A stretch of DNA of 27,729 nt from positions 1 through 27,729 of IMG/VR virus record IMGVR_UViG_3300028394_001585. The stretch is one strand, 5' to 3'. Source of the stretch: a virus. Position 1 is the first letter of the stretch, and each line of letters opens with the position of its first letter. The translations under genes and the position numbers were made by a program. Below are positions 6,926 through 17,800 of this stretch, in pieces. Below the pieces are notes generated by a model, which ran no database searches, had not been told where the DNA came from, and worked only from the letters and a program-made list of their open reading frames with translations.

Positions 6926-8541
6926 TATACACCACCAGTATCTACAGCAAACTTAAACTCTATAAGGTTGTTTGTATTTCTTTGTTTTACTATTGGATAG
7001 TTTGTAATTGATGCACCGTTAGACGATACCGCTGTTTCTGCAAGCAAAGAATATCCAGTAAGTCCGTATAGTGGATTTGCAGCAGCAGAAGATATGTTTT
7101 CAAAACGAAGTCCGTCTAGTGCTATCCAGTGATTTCCTAGAAGTTTTGTTACTGTGCCACCATCTGTTGTATTAGAGGCTATGTTTGCCGTTGTTGTTGA
7201 ATATGTAAATGTTGTTGTAGTTGGTACTGTAGCAATTTCATATACACCGCTATAGCCAGGTCTATTATTTATTGCAATTTTATCTCCTACAAGCAAATCA
7301 TGAACAGTGGAAGTTGTTATTGTAGCCACATTGCTTGTAAGAATTGATGCAGAAACGTTTGTTCCAACATTAGCAAAAGCTGATGCAAAAACTTTGACAG
7401 TGTTTACAGAAGACCATTGAAAGTTTGAAGTTGTTTTAAGTTCTGACAATGATTTTTGGGCAACATAATATTGTGTGTTTGCGTTGTTTGCTTTTAAATC
7501 TGTTGAGTTTAATGAAAATTGCATATTGGCATACTCACTACTTCCAAGTGTCTCAGAGTCTGCAAACTGAACAATTATATTAAGTCCACCTATTTCTGAA
7601 TATTGTGTAGCACTTGTAGCTTCTGTAATTACTGAGAAGGCTAACTTTAACAGATCGTCTGCAGAGTTTTTATCGAAGGAAAAAGAAACGTTTGTATGAT
7701 GAATGTGCGATTGATTTTCGGGAAAAGAACTGTTTTCATAGATTGAGTATATTGTAGGGGAGGTGTTTATTGCCGAAGTATTTCCCCTAAGCATTAGTGT
7801 CTTTGATTCAAATCTTGGTTGTTCTTTTGATGTCATTCTATAGTAAGTACTAAAAATTGGATCATAGGAATTAATTAAAGCAAAATTATCATTTCCGCTT
7901 ATTTTTATTGCAGCATTTGCATATCCTGCACCATCTACGTATGATACTGGCTTTTCAACAACGTCAGAGTGGTACTCCCAGTTTTCTGTATCTGAAAAAT
8001 TAAATAATACCCTGCTGTCAATAGTGCTTGCTGTTGGATTACTTCCAGAAGGGTAGATTCCAATTTCTGTCATTCCGTATTGTTCAAGGTTTGGAAGTTC
8101 TGCAGTAAATACAACTTTAGTTAAATTGTTTTCAGTAATAATTCCACGAGAAACAATTGGCACTCTAAACATTTCAAAAGTCATTTGATCCCTATTTATA
8201 AAATTTCGTGTTGCTGTACCAGGAGTTGATGGTGTAGTTGCAATATTAGCAGCAACTTTACTAACAGTAAAAGCTGATGTATTTGGCACTGTAGCAATCG
8301 AATATGAACCATCAACTGCGTTGTCTAGTCCATCAACAAATACACCCTGTCCAGGCAAAAAGTTATGTGGGGTACTTGTTACAAAAGTTATAATGTTTGA
8401 TACAAGTGTTCCAGATTCAACATTAACTGTCATTGTTGATAGTGGGTTAGTCCCACAACCAACAGCAATGTATCCAGCGTACCCTGGAGCTTGGTTTACC
8501 AAGTATTTGGCAAGTACGTTTTTACCTTTTGTTGTCAGCAT
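6925..8541 (-). CDS. Baseplate/tail tip protein with two inserted beta cassettes
   Basis: This 538-aa structural protein begins MLTTKGKNVLAKYLVNQAPG, then YAGYIAVGCGTNPLS and later FEMFRVPIVSRGI. That layout is common in actinophage tail genes downstream of the hub. Two related cassettes are visible at about residues 41-111 and 394-467. Each has T-rich strands, then a HxxLxGxxxxI/V turn, a GxYxIATVP strand and a TxFTxS strand. They seem to interrupt an otherwise continuous fold, the first between NPLS and RDQMTFEMFRVP and the second before NHWIALDGLRFENISS. A GAAGGGA site lies before the ATG, which starts 2 nt after the upstream stop. It probably contributes to host recognition; that role is inferred. 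Confidence 0.78.
   Translation of the reverse strand: MLTTKGKNVLAKYLVNQAPGYAGYIAVGCGTNPLSTMTVNVESGTLVSNIITFVTSTPHNFLPGQGVFVDGLDNAVDGSYSIATVPNTSAFTVSKVAANIATTPSTPGTATRNFINRDQMTFEMFRVPIVSRGIITENNLTKVVFTAELPNLEQYGMTEIGIYPSGSNPTASTIDSRVLFNFSDTENWEYHSDVVEKPVSYVDGAGYANAAIKISGNDNFALINSYDPIFSTYYRMTSKEQPRFESKTLMLRGNTSAINTSPTIYSIYENSSFPENQSHIHHTNVSFSFDKNSADDLLKLAFSVITEATSATQYSEIGGLNIIVQFADSETLGSSEYANMQFSLNSTDLKANNANTQYYVAQKSLSELKTTSNFQWSSVNTVKVFASAFANVGTNVSASILTSNVATITTSTVHDLLVGDKIAINNRPGYSGVYEIATVPTTTTFTYSTTTANIASNTTDGGTVTKLLGNHWIALDGLRFENISSAAANPLYGLTGYSLLAETAVSSNGASITNYPIVKQRNTNNLIEFKFAVDTGGV
7140..7362 (-). repeat. Beta cassette copy 2 in the 538-aa baseplate protein
   Basis: This is the second copy of a roughly 70-residue cassette. 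It has the pattern VATITTSTVHDLLVGDKIAI, then GVYEIATVPTTTTFTYSTTT and ANIAS. It matches copy 1 at 8209-8421 along its length, and the DNA shares GGYACTGTAGCAAT at the IATVP strand. Boundaries are approximate. Confidence 0.65.
8209..8421 (-). repeat. Beta cassette copy 1 in the 538-aa baseplate protein
   Basis: This is the first copy of the cassette. It has the pattern IITFVTSTPHNFLPGQGVFV, then GSYSIATVPNTSAFTVSKVA and ANIAT. It lies early in the protein, after the conserved-looking YIAVGCGTNPLS. Boundaries are approximate. Confidence 0.65.
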
Positions 8542-8543
8542 AT

Positions 8544-9056
8544 TTATATCCCTTCAAATATTATATCATCTGATACATCTGCATATGTCAAAAATTGAAC
8601 CTCTATATTATCTGTAGCTCTTACGTTTGTTAATCTAATAGTGATTACGCCTGTTTCATTGTTTAGTTCTAAAAGATTTGTTGTTGTATCTTGTGGAGTA
8701 TAGTTCTCTAGTAGCATATTGAAAGAAGCAAAGGTATTTGTTATACCGTCAGAAAAACTGATTGGTTCTTTTTGAATATAAGATGTTCCAGTTCCTGGAG
8801 TAGAAGTATATTGTTGATTTAGTGGGCTGTTTACAAAATCAGATCTTGAAATATCTAAAATTTCTTGACCACCAATTTCAGCAAAAATAAAGTCTGACAT
8901 AGCTTCTAGAGAAAGCTCGTCCTCACTAAGAATAATGTCTGGTCTTGCTACCTTTATACCACGTTTGTCTCTTCTGTATAATGGCTCTGGTAAAAATATA
9001 TTATTAGCTAATGGTGTTTCCTTGTTTTTTCCTTTTCTTCTTCTTCCTCTTGCCAT
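8544..9056 (-). CDS. Small tail/baseplate protein with basic N-terminus
   Basis: This 170-aa protein lies between the large hub gene and the 538-aa baseplate gene. It starts with a strongly basic stretch (MARGRRRKGKNKE). Mixed sequence follows, and then a beta-rich C-terminal half (TNLLELNNETGVITIRLTNV, then DNIEVQFLTYADVSDDIIFE). The start overlaps the hub stop as TAATG. Its location makes a virion role likely, but I recognise no family. The last codons contain TGATATAAT on the coding strand, 18 nt before the next ATG. Confidence 0.72.
   Translation of the reverse strand: MARGRRRKGKNKETPLANNIFLPEPLYRRDKRGIKVARPDIILSEDELSLEAMSDFIFAEIGGQEILDISRSDFVNSPLNQQYTSTPGTGTSYIQKEPISFSDGITNTFASFNMLLENYTPQDTTTNLLELNNETGVITIRLTNVRATDNIEVQFLTYADVSDDIIFEGI
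8560..8568 (-). promoter_or_regulatory. Possible extended -10 before the 538-aa gene
   Basis: TGATATAAT lies 18 nt before the ATG at 8541 and is followed by GAAGGGA as ribosome site. It is the same word as in three true gaps, but here it encodes part of the upstream protein's C-terminus (DDIIFEG). It may therefore be coding coincidence. Confidence 0.35.
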
Positions 9057-12000
9057 TATGATACCTCACTTAAATATATTGTCATTTCAGGACCATTTTC
9101 ATTTTTATTATATTCAATATTATAGATTACAAATCGTTTAGATGAACTAGCAATTTCATCAATAAGGTTTCCGTTAGTATTTCTAGTTTTATAATTAATT
9201 GTAACAATGTCTCCAAGTTGTAAAGTTGGCACTGGGAAAATTGATAGACCTACTGATAATCTTGGATCTAACATTTTTTCTATTAGCCATCCCATTAATT
9301 CTTCTGCTTGGTCTGCATTTTGTATATATGTTCCGTCAATTGAAAACTCATTACGTCCATTTGTTACACGACTATTTTTTACAAGTCTTAAATTTTTTGC
9401 TGCAGTGTTAGGATTATCTATTGAACTTTCTAAAACAGAATTATTAAAATCTGGATTTGACAAATCGCTTTTTGCTTTTAAGTATTCATCAAGAGTTAGT
9501 TGACGATCTGATTCTTGTGTAAATGTAACACCAAGAATTCTAAGATAGTTGCCGCTTGTTTCGTCTAAGTTTACTGCTGAATCTGTTGTATTAAATATTA
9601 AAAACTCTGCACCATATGCGTTTCCAACATATCCAGAAACAGCATACCCTTTTAGGCTATTAAACGTTGGTGCAATTTTTGAAATAAATGCAGGATATGC
9701 TTTATCATATCTAAAGTTAAAGTAGGCAGACTCTCTCATAATTGTTCCAAACTCTTCAAAATACATCTTATATTTTGGCGGTTGGAATGGACTAATACCC
9801 TTTATGTATGTGTCTTGAACAGCACTACTTACAGAATATTTTCTAAATGAGTTGTCACTATCTGTCTCTTCATTAAAGAGTGAGCCAGATCTTAAGGGAG
9901 CATCCTGGAGGTTAACTCCATTGTTGGCAATGTCTTGACCAATAGCATAGATGTTTTCAAACATTACTTTAGAAGTACTTCTAACAAATGGAGCAATGTT
10001 ATTAATTACTGGTAATGGTAATGGATCTATTACTGTTCCAATTAGTTTTTGATTTAAGTATAAATAAAACTTTCTTCCCTCGGTAATATCCTCATACTCA
10101 ACTGCTAAGTCGTAGACGCTTGGATTTTGCTCACCCTTTAATCTGTGCTGACCAGTAAATTTACCATCATCAACAACTATGTTTGAAAGACCTTCCCACA
10201 ACGTATATGGAATTGCTTTGTTTGCTGTAGTATAAGATGCAACAGCGGTTAGAGCAGACAAGTCAATAGTTTGTGTAGATGTTGCTTTTTCTCCTTTTAC
10301 GGTAAATTCAGTTGAGTCTGCTGTCAAAACCGTATACGGTTCCTCTGCTGTTTTTTCATATGAGCTATAGGTGTCTCCACTTATTGACACAGATACAAGG
10401 TCTCCAGGTTTAAAGGAGTTTTTTCCAATAAATGTAATTTCTTTTGACTTGTCTTCTCTTTTTATTGATTTTAAAATAGCATCTGACTTGATTACTGTTT
10501 TATAAAATAATAGATTTGCAAGTCCATCTTGATCGCCATACTGATCTATGTTAGCTGCAGTAAGTGCTGCAATTTCAAAGAAATAACCACGACTCCTAGT
10601 TTCATCAAACATAAAACTTATGCCACCAGATGATGCATAAATCGTTTTGTTTTCATTAGAGTTTGCGGTAGTAATTGTAGTTATTGGATTAGAACCATAT
10701 GGACTCTGAACGCTGAAATCATTATTGTCTAATCTTCCAATAATCCTTAACCTACAGCCAAAAAGTTTTGGAGTATCGACATCGGTGTTTGCTAAATCTT
10801 TTTTAATATAAGATATAAGATTTTGTGGTTTTCCATATGTTGGTTTTGCTGTAGATCCAGTCATAATTAAAGCTGATGATTGCACTGTTCCTGTTTGGGT
10901 AGATTTTAAAGAATTTAAGGTATCTTCAGAATAATAAGCAGAAGAAAGCATGTTTTTAATAATTCCAGTTCTTACTGTTTCTTTTGCTATAGTTCGTGCT
11001 GCTGTTTCTAAATCATTTGGATTTCCCAAACCAAGCCCTGTTGTTGTAATTGGATCAGCTAATAATAAATCTCTTGCCTTAATTCCCTTTCCAGTAATAT
11101 AGATTTCTTGATCAACAACTAGGTTTGCACATGGATTACTTACAATTATAATATTTGTACCTTTTACTTTTGTAACTTTAGTGTTTTCTGGAATACCTAA
11201 GCCAGTAACAGTATTTCCCTTGCTTATTCCTCTATTGCTAACAAGAGTAATTTGTGTACTAGGAGTCTGACTTGGTATTGCTACCGCTACTCGTACTGGA
11301 AGTTCTTTCTTTGATTTATCACCAAACAAATAGTCAGAATCCATAAACATTCCAAAAATATTATTGTCGTCTGTCCAGTGTGTTCCTAAACCTGCAGAGT
11401 GTTCTACTATCTTTGTATTAAATTGACCACGACCATGTTTATTTACTACACCATTTTTAAGTCTAGTTTTTGCAATTCCGTTTTCGGTATATGATTCATA
11501 GAATGGTTCTGCAAAAATTCTTACACGTCCAGTTGGATACATTTTTCCATTAAATGGAATTTGTGCAAAATAATCTTGGTATTCTTGAACATTATTTATA
11601 AAAACATTGCTTGAAGTATCTTCAATATTAAACGTCATAGATCCAGCGGCTGTTGCAGCAGATGATAAAGTAATTGTTGTTATTATCTGTATACCTGCTT
11701 TTCCGTATATATCAATAGCTGATTCTGTTTGTGTTACCGAAGATATGGTTGTGTTGGCTGCAACGTTTCCAGCACCAGAAACTTTTACAACTTTTTGACC
11801 AGGTTTTACATTTTTAAATATCCTAGAAGCAGTTGTAATAATAGTAGCATTACTGGTTGTAGATGTAGTTGTTGTTAGGTTAGAGCCAATCAGTGCTTTT
11901 GCAACGTTATATTCTACTGCATCAAACTTAATCATTTCTCCGTTTGCATAGAAATATCCATTGTAGCGTGGTATCCAATAAACACCTTCTCCCAAGTCCA

Positions 12001-14188
12001 TTATGTTATTTACTATTTGGTTGCTCTGCACTGTAGGAATAACATTAGATAGATTTGAGTTAAGAGGGATAGCAGACAAAACATAAGACCCCTGCTTTGC
12101 TTTTTCTTCGTTTATTGACTTTGAGTTTTCACTAGGTTCAATTTCCCAAAGCAATACTGGCTTATATTGCCAAGTTTTATCCTGGTCAATAAAAGAAGCT
12201 TGCCTAATTTCTCCATAGCTTTTTTGAATGTATCGTGAAGTATATTTAATTGAGCCATCATTAAAAATGTTTTTGTTTACTGAACCGACGGACTTAATGT
12301 TTGATAATACGGATGTATTGTTAGCTGTTTTATTATTTAATATACCAGTCTTAACAAAGTCTGTTGTCCCATATAAAGTAAAGTTAATTTCTTCATCTGG
12401 ATTGTTTGGTTGACGATCTCCAGGATTTGGCATCATGTATCTTTTGCTCATAAGAATAAAGTTATTGTATTCGTCAAAGAACATAGCCGTTTGAGTTGAT
12501 ACCGCCAAATCTTCAAGGACTTGTGCAACGCTTGTGTCTGGTGCTACAAAGAAAAACGGTATAATCGGATCATTATCATTAACTGATTTATAGTATGCAT
12601 AATTTGAAAATCCAATCGAGTCCATAATCATTGCTATTGCATAACTAAAAGACACATTTGTTAATAAAATTTGTGGAGCAGTCATTGATTCAAAATGAAA
12701 AAACATGTCTCGTAATCGTATGGTTGCCATTCTAGAGTCATTGTCAAACTCTGGAAATGATTCTGCATAGAGTGTTTTGATTGGAACATAACACCATGTT
12801 GAAGTATCTTCTAAATTTTCTTTAATTACTTCAAAGAATTTTAGCTGAAGGTTTCTATTTACAAAATTAGCAATAACGCTACCAGTTGGATTTGAGCTTG
12901 AAATTTGATTATTTTTATTTAGAACTTGATCATAGTCTGCTATTGTAATTGATCCAGTTGAGGCTAGTAACTGTCCTACTGGCATACCGCTCACTCCAAG
13001 ATCTGAGGCAACCCTGCTGGTATTATATTCTTTTGTAATTGAAGAAAAATCTGCAGCAAGTCGTGGAGAAAGTTCAATAAGTTCAAATGGAACATCTTGT
13101 CTACTCATTGTTTTTACAACAATTCTTAAGCCTTTAATAAACATAAACTGTTCGTATTCACCAATTTGATTTGGTGGACCAAGCTCTACAACATTGCTCA
13201 AATCAGTCATAATTGCTGTATTGCTTGATTGTGACTGTGAGCCAAGATACCATTTATAGTCGCCTTCGTTTTTACCGTAATGAAGTTCTACATACCCATC
13301 CCTTGAAATAACTGGAGAGCCACTGCTCTTACCGTCTGGGTAAAGCGTTCCAAAATCTACTGCATCTTGCCAAGTTAAAACACCTGTTTCATAATTTTCT
13401 TCAAGGTATTGAACTTTCCAATCCATTGGCACTGTTCTGTTTACAATAGTATTAGTATCATCAAACAGTGGGTCTGAAACCATTTGATATAAACCTGAAT
13501 TAATTGGGTCTTGTTTTACTGAGCCAACATGTGTTTGCATTTTAATAATAATCCTGTTTACTGGAACTTTTTCTTTATAAACAATAAATGGTGCAGCATC
13601 GTCGATTAGGTATGTTGTTAGTGTTTCAGATACTACACATGCTTTAGCAGAGATACCTCTCTCTACCGCCACATTTCCAGACTGTTCTTGTCTAAACGAT
13701 GTCCAGTATTTAAACTTATCTTCTTTGTCTGAAACATAATAACGAGGTCTGCTCATCATGTCTGGACCATCGCTGTGCGAGTATCGTGAGTTTACTGTGT
13801 CACCGTAATATATTGCTTTGTTAATTCCAGATCTTGGTCTAAATCTATTAAAACAATCTTCTAAAGAAAACAAAAGTTTCTTTCTTTCTTGTACAGATGT
13901 AAAGACTACTGGGGTGCTATTAGCATCTGCAGATACTCCACCATCAATAACAACATCAGAATCCGTTGCCCCTGTGTAGGCGTTCAGAGCGTCTGTAGAG
14001 TCATACGTTGTTGTTATAACTCCAAAGTTTGCAGTATTTGGATTTGCAATTGTTGTGCGGTATCTATAGTTTCCAATTGCATCAAAGTTCTCGGCATAGT
14101 TCATATTAATTTCAGCAAGGATTAGAGACTCACTATTAATAGTTGCAGATGTTTCCAGATATGACTGAACATTACTATTTACAAACAT
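9056..14188 (-). CDS. Large tail hub/adhesin protein (tail tip, 1710 aa)
   Basis: This very large minor tail protein follows the Dit-like gene, the usual place of the baseplate hub/Tal protein. The central part (about 555-580, SVAQVLEDLAVSTQTAMFFD) and the C-terminus (about 1654, LQLGDIVTINYK, then RFVIYNIEYNKNENGPEMTI) look like hub-type beta domains. Between them are inserted domains. Two GxxVxxxxGxGxxxxTxV cassettes lie near 779-860 and 983-1040 (the second with GNTVTGLGIPENTKVTKV), and a segment near 1300-1400 (DDGKFTGQHRLKGE, FYLYLNQKLIGTVID) resembles a concanavalin-like lectin fold. I see no peptidase or lysozyme motif. The ATG overlaps the Dit stop as TAATG, with GAGG just upstream. 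It probably forms the tail tip and binds the host; the domain names are inferred. Confidence 0.82.
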   Translation of the reverse strand: MFVNSNVQSYLETSATINSESLILAEINMNYAENFDAIGNYRYRTTIANPNTANFGVITTTYDSTDALNAYTGATDSDVVIDGGVSADANSTPVVFTSVQERKKLLFSLEDCFNRFRPRSGINKAIYYGDTVNSRYSHSDGPDMMSRPRYYVSDKEDKFKYWTSFRQEQSGNVAVERGISAKACVVSETLTTYLIDDAAPFIVYKEKVPVNRIIIKMQTHVGSVKQDPINSGLYQMVSDPLFDDTNTIVNRTVPMDWKVQYLEENYETGVLTWQDAVDFGTLYPDGKSSGSPVISRDGYVELHYGKNEGDYKWYLGSQSQSSNTAIMTDLSNVVELGPPNQIGEYEQFMFIKGLRIVVKTMSRQDVPFELIELSPRLAADFSSITKEYNTSRVASDLGVSGMPVGQLLASTGSITIADYDQVLNKNNQISSSNPTGSVIANFVNRNLQLKFFEVIKENLEDTSTWCYVPIKTLYAESFPEFDNDSRMATIRLRDMFFHFESMTAPQILLTNVSFSYAIAMIMDSIGFSNYAYYKSVNDNDPIIPFFFVAPDTSVAQVLEDLAVSTQTAMFFDEYNNFILMSKRYMMPNPGDRQPNNPDEEINFTLYGTTDFVKTGILNNKTANNTSVLSNIKSVGSVNKNIFNDGSIKYTSRYIQKSYGEIRQASFIDQDKTWQYKPVLLWEIEPSENSKSINEEKAKQGSYVLSAIPLNSNLSNVIPTVQSNQIVNNIMDLGEGVYWIPRYNGYFYANGEMIKFDAVEYNVAKALIGSNLTTTTSTTSNATIITTASRIFKNVKPGQKVVKVSGAGNVAANTTISSVTQTESAIDIYGKAGIQIITTITLSSAATAAGSMTFNIEDTSSNVFINNVQEYQDYFAQIPFNGKMYPTGRVRIFAEPFYESYTENGIAKTRLKNGVVNKHGRGQFNTKIVEHSAGLGTHWTDDNNIFGMFMDSDYLFGDKSKKELPVRVAVAIPSQTPSTQITLVSNRGISKGNTVTGLGIPENTKVTKVKGTNIIIVSNPCANLVVDQEIYITGKGIKARDLLLADPITTTGLGLGNPNDLETAARTIAKETVRTGIIKNMLSSAYYSEDTLNSLKSTQTGTVQSSALIMTGSTAKPTYGKPQNLISYIKKDLANTDVDTPKLFGCRLRIIGRLDNNDFSVQSPYGSNPITTITTANSNENKTIYASSGGISFMFDETRSRGYFFEIAALTAANIDQYGDQDGLANLLFYKTVIKSDAILKSIKREDKSKEITFIGKNSFKPGDLVSVSISGDTYSSYEKTAEEPYTVLTADSTEFTVKGEKATSTQTIDLSALTAVASYTTANKAIPYTLWEGLSNIVVDDGKFTGQHRLKGEQNPSVYDLAVEYEDITEGRKFYLYLNQKLIGTVIDPLPLPVINNIAPFVRSTSKVMFENIYAIGQDIANNGVNLQDAPLRSGSLFNEETDSDNSFRKYSVSSAVQDTYIKGISPFQPPKYKMYFEEFGTIMRESAYFNFRYDKAYPAFISKIAPTFNSLKGYAVSGYVGNAYGAEFLIFNTTDSAVNLDETSGNYLRILGVTFTQESDRQLTLDEYLKAKSDLSNPDFNNSVLESSIDNPNTAAKNLRLVKNSRVTNGRNEFSIDGTYIQNADQAEELMGWLIEKMLDPRLSVGLSIFPVPTLQLGDIVTINYKTRNTNGNLIDEIASSSKRFVIYNIEYNKNENGPEMTIYLSEVS

Positions 14189-14817
14189 TATACCTCTTCT
14201 AGTGTAACAGAAACGTTGTAGTAATCAAAGTTATTTGCCCCACGTTTTTCAATTGAATAAGAGAAGTCTGCAAAGTACATTTCAACACCTTCGTTGTATA
14301 CATCTAAATATCCATATGGATTATTTTGTGCTTCAAAGTTACTATATTTGTCATAAGCAAGGTATACCCAGAATGGTCCAGTGTGATTTTCGTACCAGTC
14401 TAGAATCTCTACCCCACCTGCACCACCATCTACCGTGTATTGAAATTCTGCAGTGTTAGCAGGATTTTTAGGATTAGTTATTCTATCAATAAATGGGTTC
14501 TGTGGAAGACCAGTCGATGAGCTAAAGAGGGGATTTCCAGCAAATGATCGTGAAGGTAGCATTTCCCAAGAAACAGAAATTGACATTTTGTCTGCAGTGT
14601 GATAAGAACGCATACGACCATTAATCATTCGATCTCTTGTTTCAATTCTTATTTTATCAACATTGATTGGAGAGCGGTTGTGGTCTGAAAGAATCAGAAT
14701 AGTTGATTGACCTGTTACTGTAGCTGGTACTGTAAGTGCATTATAAGTGTCTTTACTCTCAGTCCACATCATTCCTTGTGGTCTGCCGTATTTCTGTCTA
14801 CCGTCAAAATATCCCAT
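14188..14817 (-). CDS. Distal tail protein (Dit-like)
   Basis: This 209-aa protein is encoded directly after the tape measure gene, the standard position of the distal tail protein that joins tail tube to hub. It contains beta-rich strands such as DKMSISVSWEMLPSRSF, a turn segment FQYTVDGGAGGVEILDWYEN, WVYLAYDKYSNF, and a final EMYFADFSYSIEKRG and YYNVSVTLEEV. The latter is similar to other Dit-like minor tail proteins of actinophages. Both ends are TAATG overlaps (with the tape measure gene and the hub), so production is coupled. The function is assigned by position and length. Confidence 0.68.
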   Translation of the reverse strand: MGYFDGRQKYGRPQGMMWTESKDTYNALTVPATVTGQSTILILSDHNRSPINVDKIRIETRDRMINGRMRSYHTADKMSISVSWEMLPSRSFAGNPLFSSSTGLPQNPFIDRITNPKNPANTAEFQYTVDGGAGGVEILDWYENHTGPFWVYLAYDKYSNFEAQNNPYGYLDVYNEGVEMYFADFSYSIEKRGANNFDYYNVSVTLEEV

Positions 14818-17800
14818 TATAGCCTGTTACCCCTTATTCTGTAAGATTCTGTACGCTTTACGTTTTGTGCTACTGCTCGTGCAATCTGATCTGGGTTTGC
14901 CTCTGTGCTAACGTTTACGCTGATACTATAATTATACACGCCTGAAGATGGATTACTGCCACTATTGATTGCTTGTAGATTCTTTACCCCGAAATCTTGA
15001 ACGGCAGGTCGTTTAATAACAAACTCTCCAGGAGTAAGCATGGCAGGAACGGTATCTGAACCTAAAGGACTTCCACCATCGGCAAAATATGAAACAACTT
15101 TACCACCAACAGAATATCTTTTCATCATTCCTCCACCAGAGTATCCATTCATCATACCTCCACTAGCGTATCCTCTTATCATACCTCCACTAGCAGCAGT
15201 TCTGTATTCACGTTTTGCAATTTTCATATTTAATCTAGCAATTTTTGCTTCTACTTCTTCTCTTGTTTTTCCTTTAAACATAACGTTTGCAAGTTCTGCT
15301 TGTCTTTGTCGTTCAAGAGAAAGCATTTGTTGTTCTTGAGCAAGGGCAGCAGCACGGACTCTTTCTGCTTGTACCGCTCGTGCAGCGGAAGCAATGTCTC
15401 CACGTGTTAACGCATCCGCAACGTCTAGCTGACCTTTTTGTTGTTCTGCAATTTTGCCATTAAGCTTTGCAATTTCTTCAAGGGCTTTTTTACGTTCATC
15501 AAATCTTTTATTAATTTTAGCTTCTTTAAGAGAAATAACATTTAATAATGCATTTTGTTTAGCTAATCTTTTTTGAAGTCTTGCCATTACTGAATCTTCT
15601 GTAGTAGTATCGGCAGGGCTTCCACCGCCCCCAACAGGAGGATCGGGAGTAGGGGTAGGACCTGGACCACTACCGCCGCCTTCTCCAGCACCTTCAATTT
15701 TACTTAGGGTCCATCGAACAAATGCTGTATCACTAGTATCTTCACCAGTTTTGTTCATTAATGTTTTCCAGGCAGTATATGCAGTTGATCCTTTATCAAT
15801 ACTTCCTGTAAGAAAAGCTTTATAGGTTGCAATATATTCTGCCTTTTTCTTTTTAGGAAGTTTCTGAAAAGTTTCGCTATCTAAAATTGCTTTTGCAGCC
15901 TCTTCTCCTCCGACGTAATCTGCAAGAAATTGAACTGTAAACTTTCCATCTTTTGGTGTTGCTTCTTTTATTGCATTTAGATCATTTAAATATTTTCTAA
16001 TTGCGGATTCGTCAATATCAACGCCGACACCAATACCTCCAGCCTTAGCACCAAGAAGATCTTGATAAGCTCCAGTTACATCTTCTGCAGATTTTCCAGA
16101 ATTTATTAAGTTTAAGGCAACTGTTACTTGATCTGATGTTGCGTCTAATGCTTGAAGTTTTCCAAGAGTATCAAGTGTTTCAATATCGCCAGAAGTTGTA
16201 ACTGATAGGTTATATGCTGCAACAAAATTTTTGTTTTCTTTGGCATATGATAGTAGTGTTTCTAAAGCTCCTGGATTTAGCTCTTTAGTTGCAAGACTTG
16301 TTCCGATATTAACTAAAAATTCTCTACCAAATGCTTTGTTATTTTCATCTGTCATAAGACTCAATGCGGCTTTATACTCGTCGCTAGTCTCTCCAAAAAT
16401 TTCTTTCATCATAGATATATAGGGTGCTGCATTAAAAGCTCCGCCTCGCGTTAAGGCAAATGCTTTTGTTTCTATATAAGTTTTAATTTCTTTTTGAAGT
16501 TCTCTTTGATCTTTTAGATCAGTTATTCTTTGTGACTCTAAATCTCCAATTTTTCCTTCTAAAAGAAGCTCTTCTTCTTTTGTTTTTGCTTTCTCTTTTT
16601 GAAGTTTTAATTCTTTAATTAATGAATCATATCTTGAGTTAATTATGTCTTCTCCACCAGTAGCAACTGACAGTGCAGATACTGAACCACTAAGCTGTGT
16701 TAGAGAACTGTCTGATTTCTTAGCAGCATTAAAAGCTGTTTTTGCAGCTCCACTAGCAGCCAATCCTGGTGTAAGGTTTTGTGTATTTTCTAATGTGCTG
16801 GAAGCTATTGTACTTACTCCAAGATTTCCAGAAATAACTCCAAGTGCAGCAATTATTCCTTCACCTTGTTGCTGTGTAATTACATTTTGAGAAACAGCAT
16901 AAGAAATTTTATTTCCAAGAAGTTCTCCAATTTCTTGAGTAGACATATTATTAGACTGTAACGTTTTTATTTCATCTACAAGAGCCTTTCCGCTATCTGT
17001 TTCTGTTAAGTATTGCTCTCCAGCAGAAATTTGTTTTTCTGTTGTACTTGTAAGTAATTCATTTGTATCTGCCTGACGTTTTTGACTAAGACTTACTGTT
17101 CCCATATCCTCAGACATAGACTGTAATGCCTTTGACCCCATAGCAAAAGAATTTCCAAGGGCTAATGCTTGTTTACGCTGCTCTTCTCCTGCCTCTATTG
17201 TTTTATAAATTCCATAAGCTAGTAAACCTAAAGCTGCAATAACACCAACAGTTGCTGGCTTCATCATCATAAAAAGTGGACCAATCAGGGATATAGCCAT
17301 TCCAAGTTCTTGAAGACCAGGTATCATGCCTACTGCTCCACCAGCCATAGCAAGCCCCATACCTGCACCCATACCGCCCATACCCTTAACTCCAGCAGCA
17401 ATTCGTCCACCCATAGAATGCATCTTTACATTCATGGCACGACGACGGATCATCTTATCTCTTGCAGCTTGTTGAGATGGGGTTAGCGGTTTTTTACCTG
17501 GCTTTTCTTCTTCTTGTATAAATCTTCCTGTATCACCAATAATAATTGAAGATCCTTCTGGGGTTGTTCTTACAGGGAATCCTCCTGCACCGACTACTCC
17601 AGTCTGAACTCTTCTATTTCCTCGTTGTCCTCTTGCTCCAGCCTGTGTACCACTTGCAGCAGCTTGTCCAAGACTTTCTCCAGCTCTTGCTGCATCGTCT
17701 ACTTTAGACTCAAGCCCATTAATTGCTCCTTGACCAATATCTACTCCAAGATTATGCATTTCTTGTGATGGCGATGCTGTTGCAGTGATCGCTCTAGCAC

